In this document: piece after piece, positions 5,553 through 13,465 of the stretch
Position numbering within the stretch: position 1 is the stretch's first letter
How the letters are laid out: each line of letters opens with the position of its first letter
Assembly: GCA_041686955.1 (NCBI GenBank)
Contig: JAWLCV010000086.1
Coordinates: 1-16,770, forward strand
Reading direction: 5' to 3'
Origin: UBA7803 sp041686955
Lineage (GTDB): Bacteria; Pseudomonadota; Gammaproteobacteria; Pseudomonadales; Azotimanducaceae
DNA length: 16,770 nucleotides
The notes under the pieces: generated by a model
The model's database searches: none
Seen by the model: the letters and a program-made list of their open reading frames with translations, nothing else
Told to the model about the DNA's origin: nothing
Program-made: the position numbers and the translations under genes

Positions 5553-6230
5553 ATGGCCAGCGACTACATCTCCAGATTGTTCGGCACGTCGCCGGTGCGG
5601 CCCATCCAGGAGCACTTCGCCCAGGCCACCGCCTGCGCCATGGAACTGGTGCCGTTCTTCGAGGCCGTCATCGCCGGGGATTGGGACCAGGCAGCCGCGG
5701 TCCGCAAACGCATCACCGAGCTCGAGCACGCGGCGGACGAGCTGAAGCGACACCTGCGGCTCGCGCTGCCGAGCAGCCTGATGATGCCGGTCAACCGCTC
5801 CGACGTGCTGGAGCTCTTGTCCATGCAGGACGCCATCGCCAATCAGGCCAAGGACATCTCGGGGCTGGTAACCGGCCGGCGAATGCAGGTCCCGCCGTCC
5901 CTCGCCGAGCCGTACCTCGAGTTCCTGCGCTGCAGCCTCCGGGCGGTGAGCCAGGCCGAAAAGTCCGTCGGCGAGCTCGACGAGCTGTTCGAAGCGGGCT
6001 TCCGGGGCAAAGAGGTCGACGTGGTCATCGCCATGACCGAGGAGCTCGACCGGATCGAGAACGAGAGCGACGAGCAACAGGTGGAGCTGCGCAGCCGACT
6101 GTTTCAGATCGAACGGGAGCTGCCGCCGGTGGACGTGATGTTCCTCTACCAGATCATCGAATGGACGGGAGAGCTGGGCGACATCGCCCACCGCGTCGGT
6201 AGCCGTCTGCACCTCTTGATCTCGAAATAG
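5553..6230 (+). CDS. DUF47 / TIGR00153 PhoU-like protein paired with Pit transporter
   Basis: This is a 225-residue, all-helical cytoplasmic protein of the DUF47 family, distantly related to PhoU. It opens MASDYISRLFGTSPVRPIQE and contains the acidic helices ITELEHAADELKRHLR and FRGKEVDVVIAMTEELDRIE, typical of the metal-binding PhoU-like helical bundle. It ends with FLYQIIEWTGELGDIAHRVG, as in family members. Genes of this family commonly sit directly before a Pit permease, as here (4-bp spacing), and are thought to modulate it. ATG 5553 is chosen because GAGGGG lies five bases upstream. An in-frame GTG at 5487 would start inside the palindrome array and upstream of the promoter. It heads the operon from the promoter at 5500-5528. 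Confidence 0.92.
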   Translation: MASDYISRLFGTSPVRPIQEHFAQATACAMELVPFFEAVIAGDWDQAAAVRKRITELEHAADELKRHLRLALPSSLMMPVNRSDVLELLSMQDAIANQAKDISGLVTGRRMQVPPSLAEPYLEFLRCSLRAVSQAEKSVGELDELFEAGFRGKEVDVVIAMTEELDRIENESDEQQVELRSRLFQIERELPPVDVMFLYQIIEWTGELGDIAHRVGSRLHLLISK

Positions 6231-6234
6231 CTTC

Positions 6235-7485
6235 GTGGAACTCGCGCTCCTTTTCATCCTCCTGGCCGCCGGGTTCGGCCTGTTCATGGCCTGGGGCATC
6301 GGCGCCAACGACGTGGCCAACGCCATGGCGCCGTCGGTGGGCTCCCGGGCCATCACCATTCCCCAGGCCGTGGTTATCGCCGCAGTATTCGAGTTCGCCG
6401 GCGCCGTGCTGGCGGGTGGAGAGGTCACCTCGACCATCCGCAAGGGCATCGTCGACGCCAGCCTGTTCGCCGGCGCGCCGGACCTGCTCATCGTCGGCAT
6501 GCTGGCCTCGCTCCTCTCCGCGGCCATCTGGCTGCTGGTGGCCTCCCGGTTCGGCTGGCCCGTCTCCACCACCCACTCCATCGTCGGTGCGGTGGTGGGA
6601 TTCGCGGCCATGGGCATGGGCGTGGAAGCCGTGCACTGGGGGAAGGTCGGGCAGATCGTGATGAGCTGGGTGGCGAGCCCGTTACTGGCCGGCGCCCTCT
6701 CCCTGATGCTGTTCCTCAGCATTCAGCGGCTCGTGCTGGGGCGCGACGATCCGCTCGGGGCCGCCCGCCGCTGGTGTCCCTGGTACATCTTTCTCGCGGG
6801 TTTCTTCATGACCCTGGTGACGTTGCTGAAGGGCATCGTGCACCTCGGGCTCGACCTCGGTACCGGGACCGCCTACGCCATGGCCGCGGTGCTGGGGCTG
6901 GCGGTGGCCCTGGTCGGCCACGTGGCGATACGCCGCATTCCCTACGATCCGCAGGCCAACCGGGATTTCCACTTCGCCACCGTGGAGAAGGTCTTCGCCG
7001 TGCCCATGGTGGTCACCGCGTGCGCCATGGCCTTCGCCCACGGCTCCAACGACGTCGCCAACGCGGTGGGGCCGGTGGCCGCCGTGGTGGCCGTAGCCCG
7101 CAGCGGGAGCGTGAACGCCGTCTCCGTGGTCTCGCCCTGGCTGCTGCTGCTGGGCGGCGTGGGCATCGTCATCGGCCTGGCCACCTACGGACACAAAGTC
7201 ATCGCCACCGTGGGCCAGGGTATCACTCAGCTCACCCCGAGCCGGGGCTTCGCGGCCGGCATCGCCGCGGCGGCCACCATCGTGCTGGCCTCCGGCACCG
7301 GGCTGCCCATCTCCACCACCCACACCCTGGTGGGCGCCGTGCTCGGGGTCGGCATCGCCCGCGGCATCGCCGCCATCAACATGCGGGTGGTGAGCACCAT
7401 ATTCGTCTCCTGGCTCGTCACCGTACCCGCCGGCGCCGTGCTGGCGGCCGTCTTCTTCTTCGTGGGGCGTGCCCTGCTGAGTTGA
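6235..7485 (+). CDS. pit: Low-affinity inorganic phosphate permease, PiT family
   Basis: This is a 416-residue polytopic inner-membrane transporter that imports phosphate, probably as a metal-phosphate complex driven by the proton gradient, or sodium-driven in some members. The PiT family shows two inverted halves, each with a signature. The first is GANDVANA at residues 23-30 and the second GSNDVANAVGP from 270. Two further paired motifs, PVSTTHSIVGAVVG and PISTTHTLVGAVLG, mark the same internal duplication. About ten to eleven hydrophobic segments can be seen. The start is GTG 6235, four bases after the DUF47 stop, with no clear ribosome binding site of its own, so translational coupling is likely. 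Length and motifs are intact. Sulfate is an alternative substrate for some relatives. Confidence 0.94.
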   Translation: MELALLFILLAAGFGLFMAWGIGANDVANAMAPSVGSRAITIPQAVVIAAVFEFAGAVLAGGEVTSTIRKGIVDASLFAGAPDLLIVGMLASLLSAAIWLLVASRFGWPVSTTHSIVGAVVGFAAMGMGVEAVHWGKVGQIVMSWVASPLLAGALSLMLFLSIQRLVLGRDDPLGAARRWCPWYIFLAGFFMTLVTLLKGIVHLGLDLGTGTAYAMAAVLGLAVALVGHVAIRRIPYDPQANRDFHFATVEKVFAVPMVVTACAMAFAHGSNDVANAVGPVAAVVAVARSGSVNAVSVVSPWLLLLGGVGIVIGLATYGHKVIATVGQGITQLTPSRGFAAGIAAAATIVLASGTGLPISTTHTLVGAVLGVGIARGIAAINMRVVSTIFVSWLVTVPAGAVLAAVFFFVGRALLS

Positions 7486-7532
7486 TGCCCCGCGCCACAG
7501 CCTGAAAGGGCGTTGAACAAAGGAGCCGTTAC

Positions 7533-9281
7533 ATGACCCGCTCGCTGATGATCGCCGTGGCCAGCCTGCTGCTCGCAGCCGCGCCGGCCGGCGCCGACTG
7601 GATCGAGGAGAGCAATCGCCACGCACAGGTCCTGCTCGACGTGGTCGGCCGCTACACACCCGAGTTCGGCACCTTCGTCGGGGCCGAGGGATTCGACACC
7701 GGCGTCATCGACCTGAAGCCGGGCTATGCCGAGCGCCAGGAGGCGGATCTCGAGGCGGCGGCTGCCGGGCTACAGACCGCCCGCGACGACGTCACAGACC
7801 CCCGGGTCCGTCAGGATCTGGAGATTCTGATCGAGGCCGCGCGCGATCAGCGGGCGAGCTCGGAGCTCCGACGCCGCTACCTGTTGCCGTTCTTCGATCT
7901 CGGCCAGACGGTCTACGTCGGTTTTCAGAACCTCATCGACGAGCGGGTACCCGAGACGCGTCAACGGGCGGCTCTGGTTCGGCTCGAGCGGTACGCGGGG
8001 ACGGCGCCGGGCTACCAGCCCATCACCCGCCTCGCCCGTGCCCGTTATGAGGAGGCCGCCAAGAATCCGGAGCTGCTGGGCCCCTGGGTGGTCGAGGCAC
8101 AGCAATATCTGGACAACCAGTCGCGTTACCTGGACGGCATCGAGCAACTCCTCGAGCAGAGCCCGCTGGACGGGTGGCAGGAACCCCTGACGACCCTGCG
8201 CCGGGAGTTCGACGAGTACGCGGCGTGGGCGCGGGACGTGGTGCTGCCCCGGGCACGGGAGACCTCGCAGTTGCCGGCGCCCATCTACGCCGACAACCTC
8301 AAGAGCTTCGGCGTGGACATGGACCCGCGGGAGCTGCTGGAGCGGGCGGCGGCGAACTACGTGCAGACCCGCAGCGAGATGCAGACCCTGGCGGCAGCGG
8401 TGGCCGCGGAGCGCGAATGGCCGGAACGCGACTATCGGCAGGTGCTGCGGCGGCTCAAGGCGGAGCGCATTCCCGAGGACCGGCTGCTGGAGCTGTACCG
8501 GTCACGGCTGTCCGCCATCGAGGACATCGTACGCCGGGAGGGCATCGTCACCCTGCCCCGCCGCGATGCGGTCATTCGCCTCGCCACCGAAGCCGAGGCG
8601 GCCGCCACCCCCGCGCCCCACGTGGATCCGCCGAGACTGGTGGGGAACACGGGGGAGCCGGCGGAGTTCGTCCTCCCCACCCGCAATCCCAACGCCGCGC
8701 CGGGCGCCGAGATGGACGATTTCAGCTACGAAGCCATCGCCTGGACCCTCACCGCCCACGAGGCCCGTCCGGGACACGAACTGCAGTTCTCGGCCATGCT
8801 GGAGCGCGGCGTCTCCACGGCCCGGGTGGTGTTCGCGTTCAACAGCGCCAACGTGGAAGGTTGGGCGCTCTACGCCGAGGCGCAGATGAAGGAACACTTC
8901 CCGCTCGAGGGGCAGGTCGGCGTGCTGCAGCTTCGCATGATGCGCGAGGCGCGGGCCTTCCTCGATCCCATGATCAACCTCGGCATGATCCGGCCCGACC
9001 AGGCCCAGCGATTCCTCATGGAGGACGTGGGGCTGTCCGAGCCCATGGCCAAGCAGGAGGTGGACCGCTACAGCTTCGTCGCACCGGGACAGGCGACCAG
9101 CTATTTCTACGGGTACTCCAAGCTCAACGCCCTGCGCACCCAGGTGGAGCTCGCCCTGCCCGACGGTTTCGAGGAGCGTGCCTACCACGACTTCATCATC
9201 GGCCAGGGGCTGCTGCCCTTCGATCTGCTGGAGCGGGCCGTGATGGAGGAGTTCGTGCCGTCGCAGCGCCCATCCCGCTGA
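7533..9281 (+). CDS. Exported DUF885-family protein, putative metallopeptidase
   Basis: This 582-residue protein has a Sec signal peptide (about 1-21, ending PAGAD), so it is predicted to be periplasmic. The DUF885 hallmark HEARPGHELQ is at 409-418. It fits the HExxPGHxxQ pattern thought to bind a metal and resembles the zinc site of M32/M3-like peptidases. Other family-like blocks are FNSANVEGWALYAE and, near the C-terminus, QATSYFYGYSKL. The length matches the family (550-620). ATG 7533 is preceded by AAAGGAGCC with good spacing. It lies 47 bp after the Pit gene on the same strand, possibly by readthrough, with no functional link evident. Peptidase activity is inferred from the motif; few members are characterised. 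Confidence 0.9.
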   Translation: MTRSLMIAVASLLLAAAPAGADWIEESNRHAQVLLDVVGRYTPEFGTFVGAEGFDTGVIDLKPGYAERQEADLEAAAAGLQTARDDVTDPRVRQDLEILIEAARDQRASSELRRRYLLPFFDLGQTVYVGFQNLIDERVPETRQRAALVRLERYAGTAPGYQPITRLARARYEEAAKNPELLGPWVVEAQQYLDNQSRYLDGIEQLLEQSPLDGWQEPLTTLRREFDEYAAWARDVVLPRARETSQLPAPIYADNLKSFGVDMDPRELLERAAANYVQTRSEMQTLAAAVAAEREWPERDYRQVLRRLKAERIPEDRLLELYRSRLSAIEDIVRREGIVTLPRRDAVIRLATEAEAAATPAPHVDPPRLVGNTGEPAEFVLPTRNPNAAPGAEMDDFSYEAIAWTLTAHEARPGHELQFSAMLERGVSTARVVFAFNSANVEGWALYAEAQMKEHFPLEGQVGVLQLRMMREARAFLDPMINLGMIRPDQAQRFLMEDVGLSEPMAKQEVDRYSFVAPGQATSYFYGYSKLNALRTQVELALPDGFEERAYHDFIIGQGLLPFDLLERAVMEEFVPSQRPSR

Positions 9282-9298
9282 ATCCGGCGGCGGCGTGT

Positions 9299-9320
9299 CG
9301 TTCTAAGCATATGGAGAACG
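9299..9320. promoter_or_regulatory. Inverted repeat upstream of the FadL-family gene
   Basis: CGTTCT (9299-9304) and AGAACG (9315-9320) are perfect 6-bp arms around 10 bp, about 83 bp before the FadL-family ATG. A TAGACT at 9349-9354 could serve as a -10, but no convincing -35 was seen. It is a possible operator, and chance is not excluded. The rest of 9282-9402 shows nothing else. Confidence 0.25.
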
Positions 9321-9402
9321 ATTCTTTCTGCTCGTGAACGGGCCTGCCTAGACTCTGCCGCTCGAGTTCAACCCCGAGCCTGAGGCAGAACCTGCAGGCC
9401 CA

Positions 9403-10689
9403 ATGCGAGACAGAACCATGCGCTCCATCCGTGCCGTCCTCTCCACCGCCGCCGTCGCCGCCCTCCTCCCCGCGGCCGGCCACGCCACCAACGGTTACTT
9501 CGCCCACGGCTTCGGCATCAAGAGCCGAGCCATGGCCGGTACCGGCACTGCGCACGCCCTGGGATCTTCCGCCGCGGCGATCAATCCCGCGGGCATGGTG
9601 CACGTCGGTAACGATCTCGAGCTCGCAGTGGAGCTGTTCAGCCCGCGGCGGCAGTTCACGGTGACGGGGATGCCGAGCTTCGATCCTGACGCCTCAGTGG
9701 CACCACCCCTGGTCTTTCCGCTGAACCCGGGCAAGGTGGAGAGCGACAAGGAGCTGTTCGCCATTCCGACCCTCGGCTGGAACCGCATGATCGGCGAGAA
9801 CAGCACCGTGGGCATCACCATCTACGGCCAGGGTGGAATGAACACCAGCTATGACCACCCGGTGTTCGGCGCCGGTCCCGCGGGGGTGGATCTGTCGCAG
9901 ATGTTCATCGCCCCGACCTACGCGCGGAAGCTGAGCCCGCGCTTCTCCGTGGGCGTCAGCCCCATCCTCGCCGTCCAGCGCTTCGAGGCCAAAGGCGTCG
10001 CGAGCTTCGCGCCCCTGTCGGCGTCCGCCGGCGATCTCTCCGACAACGGTCACGAAACCTCCTTCGGCGGCGGCGTTCGCCTCGGCGTGCAGGGAGCCGT
10101 CACGCCGGAGCTCCGGGTGGGTGCCTCGTGGAAAAGCCGCATTCACATGGAGAAGCTCGACGACTACGCCGGGCTGTTCGCGGGGCACGGCGGCTTCGAC
10201 GTGCCCTCGAGCTTCAACGTCGGCGTCTCCTGGCAGGCGAGCGCAACGAGCCTGCTGCAGTTCGACGTCGAGCACATCAATTACAGCGAGGTGGATTCCG
10301 TGAGCGCGCACCTGCTGCCGAACCTGGGGACCGCGCGACTCGGCGACAGCGGCGGAGCCGGCTTCGGCTGGAGCGACATGACGGTGTTCAAGCTCGGCGG
10401 CGCCTGGCAGGCGAACGGCGACTGGAGCCTGCGTGCCGGACTCAGCTACGGCAAGCAACCGATACCCGAGAGCGAGGTGCTGTTCAACATCCTGGCGCCC
10501 GGGGTGCAGGAGTGGCACTTCACCACCGGCATCACCCGCAGGATCGGCCGGCACGGTGAGCTCGACCTGGGGGTGATGTACTCGCCCGCCGAAACCGTCA
10601 CCGGCGCCAATCCGCTCAACACGGGGCAGACCATCGAGCTGAAGATGCATCAGCTCTCCGCCCAGATCGGCTACACTGTGCGCCTTTAG
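9403..10689 (+). CDS. FadL/OmpP1/TodX-family outer-membrane channel
   Basis: This 428-residue protein has a signal peptide ending GHA (about residue 28) and a mature start ATNGYFAHGFGIKSRAMAG. The following SSAAAINPAGM block is the family hallmark, where the conserved N-terminal region plugs a 14-stranded beta barrel. Alternating amphipathic strands continue to the C-terminal strand LSAQIGYTVRL. FadL-type channels move hydrophobic molecules such as long-chain fatty acids or aromatics across the outer membrane by lateral diffusion. ATG 9418 (MRSIRAVL) is an equally good start and gives a tidier signal peptide; neither has a strong ribosome binding site. Only 14 bp separate its stop from the YeeE-like gene, so co-transcription is likely. 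That link raises the possibility of a non-fatty-acid, perhaps sulfur-containing, substrate. Confidence 0.92.
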   Translation: MRDRTMRSIRAVLSTAAVAALLPAAGHATNGYFAHGFGIKSRAMAGTGTAHALGSSAAAINPAGMVHVGNDLELAVELFSPRRQFTVTGMPSFDPDASVAPPLVFPLNPGKVESDKELFAIPTLGWNRMIGENSTVGITIYGQGGMNTSYDHPVFGAGPAGVDLSQMFIAPTYARKLSPRFSVGVSPILAVQRFEAKGVASFAPLSASAGDLSDNGHETSFGGGVRLGVQGAVTPELRVGASWKSRIHMEKLDDYAGLFAGHGGFDVPSSFNVGVSWQASATSLLQFDVEHINYSEVDSVSAHLLPNLGTARLGDSGGAGFGWSDMTVFKLGGAWQANGDWSLRAGLSYGKQPIPESEVLFNILAPGVQEWHFTTGITRRIGRHGELDLGVMYSPAETVTGANPLNTGQTIELKMHQLSAQIGYTVRL

Positions 10690-10703
10690 CTTCGAGAGCC
10701 TAG

Positions 10704-11114
10704 GTGACCGGATTCACCCCGTATTCCGCGCTGCTCGGCGGCGCGCTCATCGGCGCCGCCGCCAGCCTGCTGCTGCTGCTGAACGGGCGCATCGCCGGGA
10801 TCTCGGGAATTCTCGGCGGGCTGATTCCGCCCGCCGCCGGCGAGACCGCGTGGCGGCTGGCGTTTCTTCTGGGCCTGCCTCTGGGCATGCTCGCCCTGGA
10901 CCTGGGACGTGGGGCCACGGCCGTGCCGGAGATCGACACTTCCATGGCCGCCACCGTGGTGGGCGGGCTGCTCGTCGGCTACGGCACGAGCCTCGGCGGC
11001 GGCTGCACCAGCGGCCACGGGGTCTGCGGGCTGGCGCGGCTGTCGCTGCGCTCCCTGGTAGCGGTGATGACGTTCATGCTGGCCGCCATGGTGACCGTCT
11101 ATGTCTGGCGCTGA
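10704..11114 (+). CDS. YeeE/YedE-family sulfur transporter, first half
   Basis: This is a 136-residue membrane protein with about four hydrophobic segments. It carries the conserved block YGTSLGGGCTSGHGVCGLA near residues 93-111, including the CTSGH cysteine motif of the YeeE/YedE (DUF395) family. YeeE is known to take up thiosulfate through conserved cysteines along a central path. Here the protein is half the size of fused YeeE, and the second half is the next gene, which overlaps it by 14 bp. Such split pairs exist in other proteobacteria. The start is GTG 10704 with GAGAG five bases upstream. The overlap implies translational coupling and a two-subunit transporter. The actual substrate (thiosulfate, sulfide or another sulfur species) is not determined by sequence. 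Confidence 0.9.
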   Translation: MTGFTPYSALLGGALIGAAASLLLLLNGRIAGISGILGGLIPPAAGETAWRLAFLLGLPLGMLALDLGRGATAVPEIDTSMAATVVGGLLVGYGTSLGGGCTSGHGVCGLARLSLRSLVAVMTFMLAAMVTVYVWR

Positions 11115-11574
11115 CGCCAGGAAAGCGCTGGCCGCCCTCGTCTGCGGGGTGGTGTTCGGCGCCGGCCTCACGGTTTCTCAGATGGTGAACCCGGACAAGG
11201 TCATCGCGTTTCTCGACGTCACCGGCGCCTGGGATCCGAGCCTTGCCCTGGTGATGGCCAGCGCCCTGACGGTGGCGGGACTGACCCAGCGTCTGGTCAC
11301 CCGGCGCCCGGCGCCCATCTTCGACACCTCGTTTCGCCTGAGCGCGCGGCGCGACATCGATCACCGCCTGCTTGCCGGATCCGCGCTCTTCGGCATCGGC
11401 TGGGGCCTGGTGGGCCTGTGCCCGGGACCGGCGCTGGCGCTGCTGGGTTACCTCGACGCCAAGGCAGTGACGTTCGCGGCGGCCATGGTGGCCGGTGCCG
11501 CCCTGCACCGCATCGCGCTCCGGGGCAGACGCGCCGCCGAGACGGATTCCGTCATTCCCCACGGCGGCCAGTGA
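11101..11574 (+). CDS. YeeE/YedE-family sulfur transporter, second half (DUF6691-like)
   Basis: This 157-residue inner-membrane protein has about four hydrophobic segments. It opens with VCGVVFGAGLTVSQMVNPDKVIAF in pieces typical of the family (GxGLxxSxMxNPxKV). The second cysteine motif, GIGWGLVGLCPGPALALLG, lies near 100-118. Together with the CTSGH motif of the preceding gene this supplies the paired cysteines that line the route in fused YeeE proteins. Its ATG at 11101 lies within the end of the upstream gene (14-bp overlap). The C-terminal tail (RGRRAAETDSVIPHGGQ) is hydrophilic. It is likely an obligate partner of the first half. Confidence 0.9.
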   Translation: MSGADARKALAALVCGVVFGAGLTVSQMVNPDKVIAFLDVTGAWDPSLALVMASALTVAGLTQRLVTRRPAPIFDTSFRLSARRDIDHRLLAGSALFGIGWGLVGLCPGPALALLGYLDAKAVTFAAAMVAGAALHRIALRGRRAAETDSVIPHGGQ

Positions 11575-11620
11575 CGCACGGACCGGCCGCACCGACAACC
11601 TACCGCACGACGGAGATCGG

Positions 11621-12271
11621 ATGGAGATCGTGAGCGTCAACGTGGGCAGCCGGCGCCGGCTGGAGGGCAGGAGCTTCAATGGCGAGACGGGCATCTTCAA
11701 GGAGCCGGTAACGCGCCCGGTGCGAGTCGGCGAGTTGGGACTCGAGGGCGACGAGATCGTGGATACCCGCCACCACGGCGGCCCGGACCAGGCCGTCTAC
11801 GTGTACCGCCAGGAGGACTACGACTGGTGGTCGGCCGAGCTCGACCAAGCGCTCGCCCCCGGCACCTTCGGCGAGAACCTGACCGTCCTTGGCCTCCCGG
11901 AGCCCGGCGTCGCGATCGGCAGCCGGCTGCGCTTCGACGCCGTGGTGCTCGAGGTCTCCGCGCCGCGCATCCCCTGCAACACCTTGGCCACCCGCATGAA
12001 CGACACCGGATTCGTCAAGCGCTTCATGCAGGCGGGGCGTCCGGGATTTTATTGCCGGGTGGTGACGAGCGGCGAGCTCGCCAGCGGCGAGCGGTTTCAC
12101 CTGGAGGATTACGACGGCGGCAAACCCGTCACCACCACGGAGATGTTCCGGGACTGGCATCGCCGGCTCGAGCCCCGGGAGATACGACGATATCTGGCCG
12201 TGCCCATCGACCTGCGCAGCCGCAGCTACCTCGAGAACCAGCTCACACGCAAGGAGCAGGACGACGCCTGA
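11621..12271 (+). CDS. MOSC-domain protein, YiiM-like
   Basis: This 216-residue soluble protein consists of one MOSC domain, the fold of the molybdenum cofactor sulfurase C-terminus. It shows GLEGDEI, then HHGGPDQAVYVY (from residue 51), FGENLTV (from 83) and the conserved Cys119 in APRIPCNTLATRM, the residue proposed to carry sulfur or contact the cofactor. The order and length resemble E. coli YiiM, which helps detoxify N-hydroxylated bases through a molybdenum-cofactor activity. ATG 11621 has GGAGAT a few bases upstream. An in-frame upstream ATG at 11495 would overlap the preceding gene and adds no domain sequence. It follows the YeeE/YedE pair by 46 bp on the same strand, so a shared transcript and a role in sulfur handling are plausible. 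Confidence 0.9.
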   Translation: MEIVSVNVGSRRRLEGRSFNGETGIFKEPVTRPVRVGELGLEGDEIVDTRHHGGPDQAVYVYRQEDYDWWSAELDQALAPGTFGENLTVLGLPEPGVAIGSRLRFDAVVLEVSAPRIPCNTLATRMNDTGFVKRFMQAGRPGFYCRVVTSGELASGERFHLEDYDGGKPVTTTEMFRDWHRRLEPREIRRYLAVPIDLRSRSYLENQLTRKEQDDA

Positions 12272-12285
12272 GCGGCGAGTGCCGC
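12272..12285. terminator. Short hairpin at the convergent junction
   Basis: GCGGC-GAGT-GCCGC lies immediately after the MOSC stop codon and before the stop of the convergent dehydrogenase gene, in a spacer of only 21 bp. The stem is five base pairs and no T-run follows on either strand, so a terminator role is weakly supported. Confidence 0.22.
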
Positions 12286-12292
12286 GTGCGCG

Positions 12293-13348
12293 TCAGTCGT
12301 TGCTGATGATCACCTTCAGGGCCTGCTCCTTGCCCGCGTTGCCGAATACCTCGTACGCCTCCATGAGCTGATCGAACCCGAACCGGTGGGTGATGAGCTG
12401 CTGGGGCTCGAGCTTTTTCGCCTCCACCGTCTTCAGCAACAGCGGCGTGGTGTTGGTGTTGACGAGCCCCGTGGTCAGGGTGATGTTCTGAATCCACAGC
12501 TTCTGGAGCTGCAGATCCACGCTGGTGCCGTGCACGCCGATGTTGGCGATGTGACCCCCGGGCCTGACGATGGACTGGCAGACGTCGAAGGTCTGCGGCA
12601 CGCCCACCGCCTCGATGGCCACGTCCACCCCGTCCTTCGTCGAATCGAGAATCGCCTTTACCGGATCCGTCTTCGAGCTGTCGATGACGTCTGTGGCGCC
12701 GAACTGCCGGGCCATCTCCAACCGGGCCGCATCCAGGTCCACCATGATCACCCGGGCGGGTGAGTAGAATCCGGCGGTGAGCAGCGCCGCCATGCCGATG
12801 GGTCCGGCGCCGACGATGGCCACCACGTCGCCGGGCTTCACCGCGCCGTAGAGCACGCCGATCTCGAAACCGGTGGGCAGGATGTCACTCAGCATCACCA
12901 GGGCCTCTTCGTCCGCGCCCGGTGGAATGGGGTACAGGCTATTGTCGGCGTAAGGAATGCGCACGTACTCCGCCTGGGTACCGTCGATCAGGTGCCCGAG
13001 GATCCACCCTCCCTGCTCGCAGTGCGAATACATCTGCTTCTTGCAGTACTCGCAACGGCCGCACGAGGTGATGCACGACAGCAGCACGTGATCGCCCTTC
13101 TCGAAGGCGGTCACCGCGTCCCCCACCTCCTCCACCACGCCGACCCCCTCGTGGCCGAGAATCCGGCCTTCGGTGACCGCCGGGACGTCGCCCTTGAGGA
13201 TGTGCAGATCGGTGCCGCAGATGGTGGTCTTGGTGATGCGCAGAATGGCATCCGTGGGCTCTGAAATGGTGGGCCTCGGCACCGACTCCACGGACTTGCT
13301 CCCCGGACCGTGGTACACCAGCGCCTTCATGGTCGAAGCCGAATTCAT
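12293..13348 (-). CDS. Zinc-dependent alcohol dehydrogenase, NAD-type
   Basis: This is a 351-residue medium-chain dehydrogenase with all standard residues. The catalytic zinc site is C44-G-T-D47 (with the Thr proton relay), H66-E67 and D155. The structural zinc loop has C96, C99, C102 and C110. The Rossmann fingerprint is GAGPIG at 180-185, and an acidic residue ends the second strand (MVDLD, D204), which indicates NAD(H). The sequence ICGTDLHILKGDVP and the block MLSDILPTGFE are typical of a widespread bacterial alcohol/aldehyde dehydrogenase group related to formaldehyde and threonine dehydrogenases. The start is ATG 13348 because AAGGAGG lies five bases upstream; an ATG at 13372 is further from it and poorer. 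Substrate not predictable. It lies downstream of the diguanylate cyclase gene on the same strand with 82-116 bp between them. Confidence 0.93.
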   Translation of the reverse strand: MNSASTMKALVYHGPGSKSVESVPRPTISEPTDAILRITKTTICGTDLHILKGDVPAVTEGRILGHEGVGVVEEVGDAVTAFEKGDHVLLSCITSCGRCEYCKKQMYSHCEQGGWILGHLIDGTQAEYVRIPYADNSLYPIPPGADEEALVMLSDILPTGFEIGVLYGAVKPGDVVAIVGAGPIGMAALLTAGFYSPARVIMVDLDAARLEMARQFGATDVIDSSKTDPVKAILDSTKDGVDVAIEAVGVPQTFDVCQSIVRPGGHIANIGVHGTSVDLQLQKLWIQNITLTTGLVNTNTTPLLLKTVEAKKLEPQQLITHRFGFDQLMEAYEVFGNAGKEQALKVIISND

Positions 13349-13441
13349 GCCAACCTCCTTGCCGAGCGGCATTCGGAACCATGGTGTGGCGCCAGCCTAC
13401 GACCGTCCGTCCCGCGCATTCAAGCGATGGGCTGCGATGGC

Positions 13442-13465
13442 GCAACCGATATGGACGACGGTTGC
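13442..13465. terminator. Hairpin overlapping the cyclase stop codon
   Basis: GCAACCG (13442-13448) and CGGTTGC (13459-13465) form a perfect 7-bp stem with a 10-base loop. On the minus strand it begins at the last base of the cyclase TAG stop codon. No T-run follows, so it may be a weak terminator, an mRNA end-protecting structure or an operator for the dehydrogenase gene. The rest of 13349-13464 shows only a weak TTGAAT/TAGGCT promoter-like pair. Confidence 0.35.

Noticed and set aside
4599..6722. 707-codon open frame on the minus strand through the gap
   Set aside because: It reads through the 100 N and the repeat array and is antisense to the lipoprotein, DUF47 and Pit genes.
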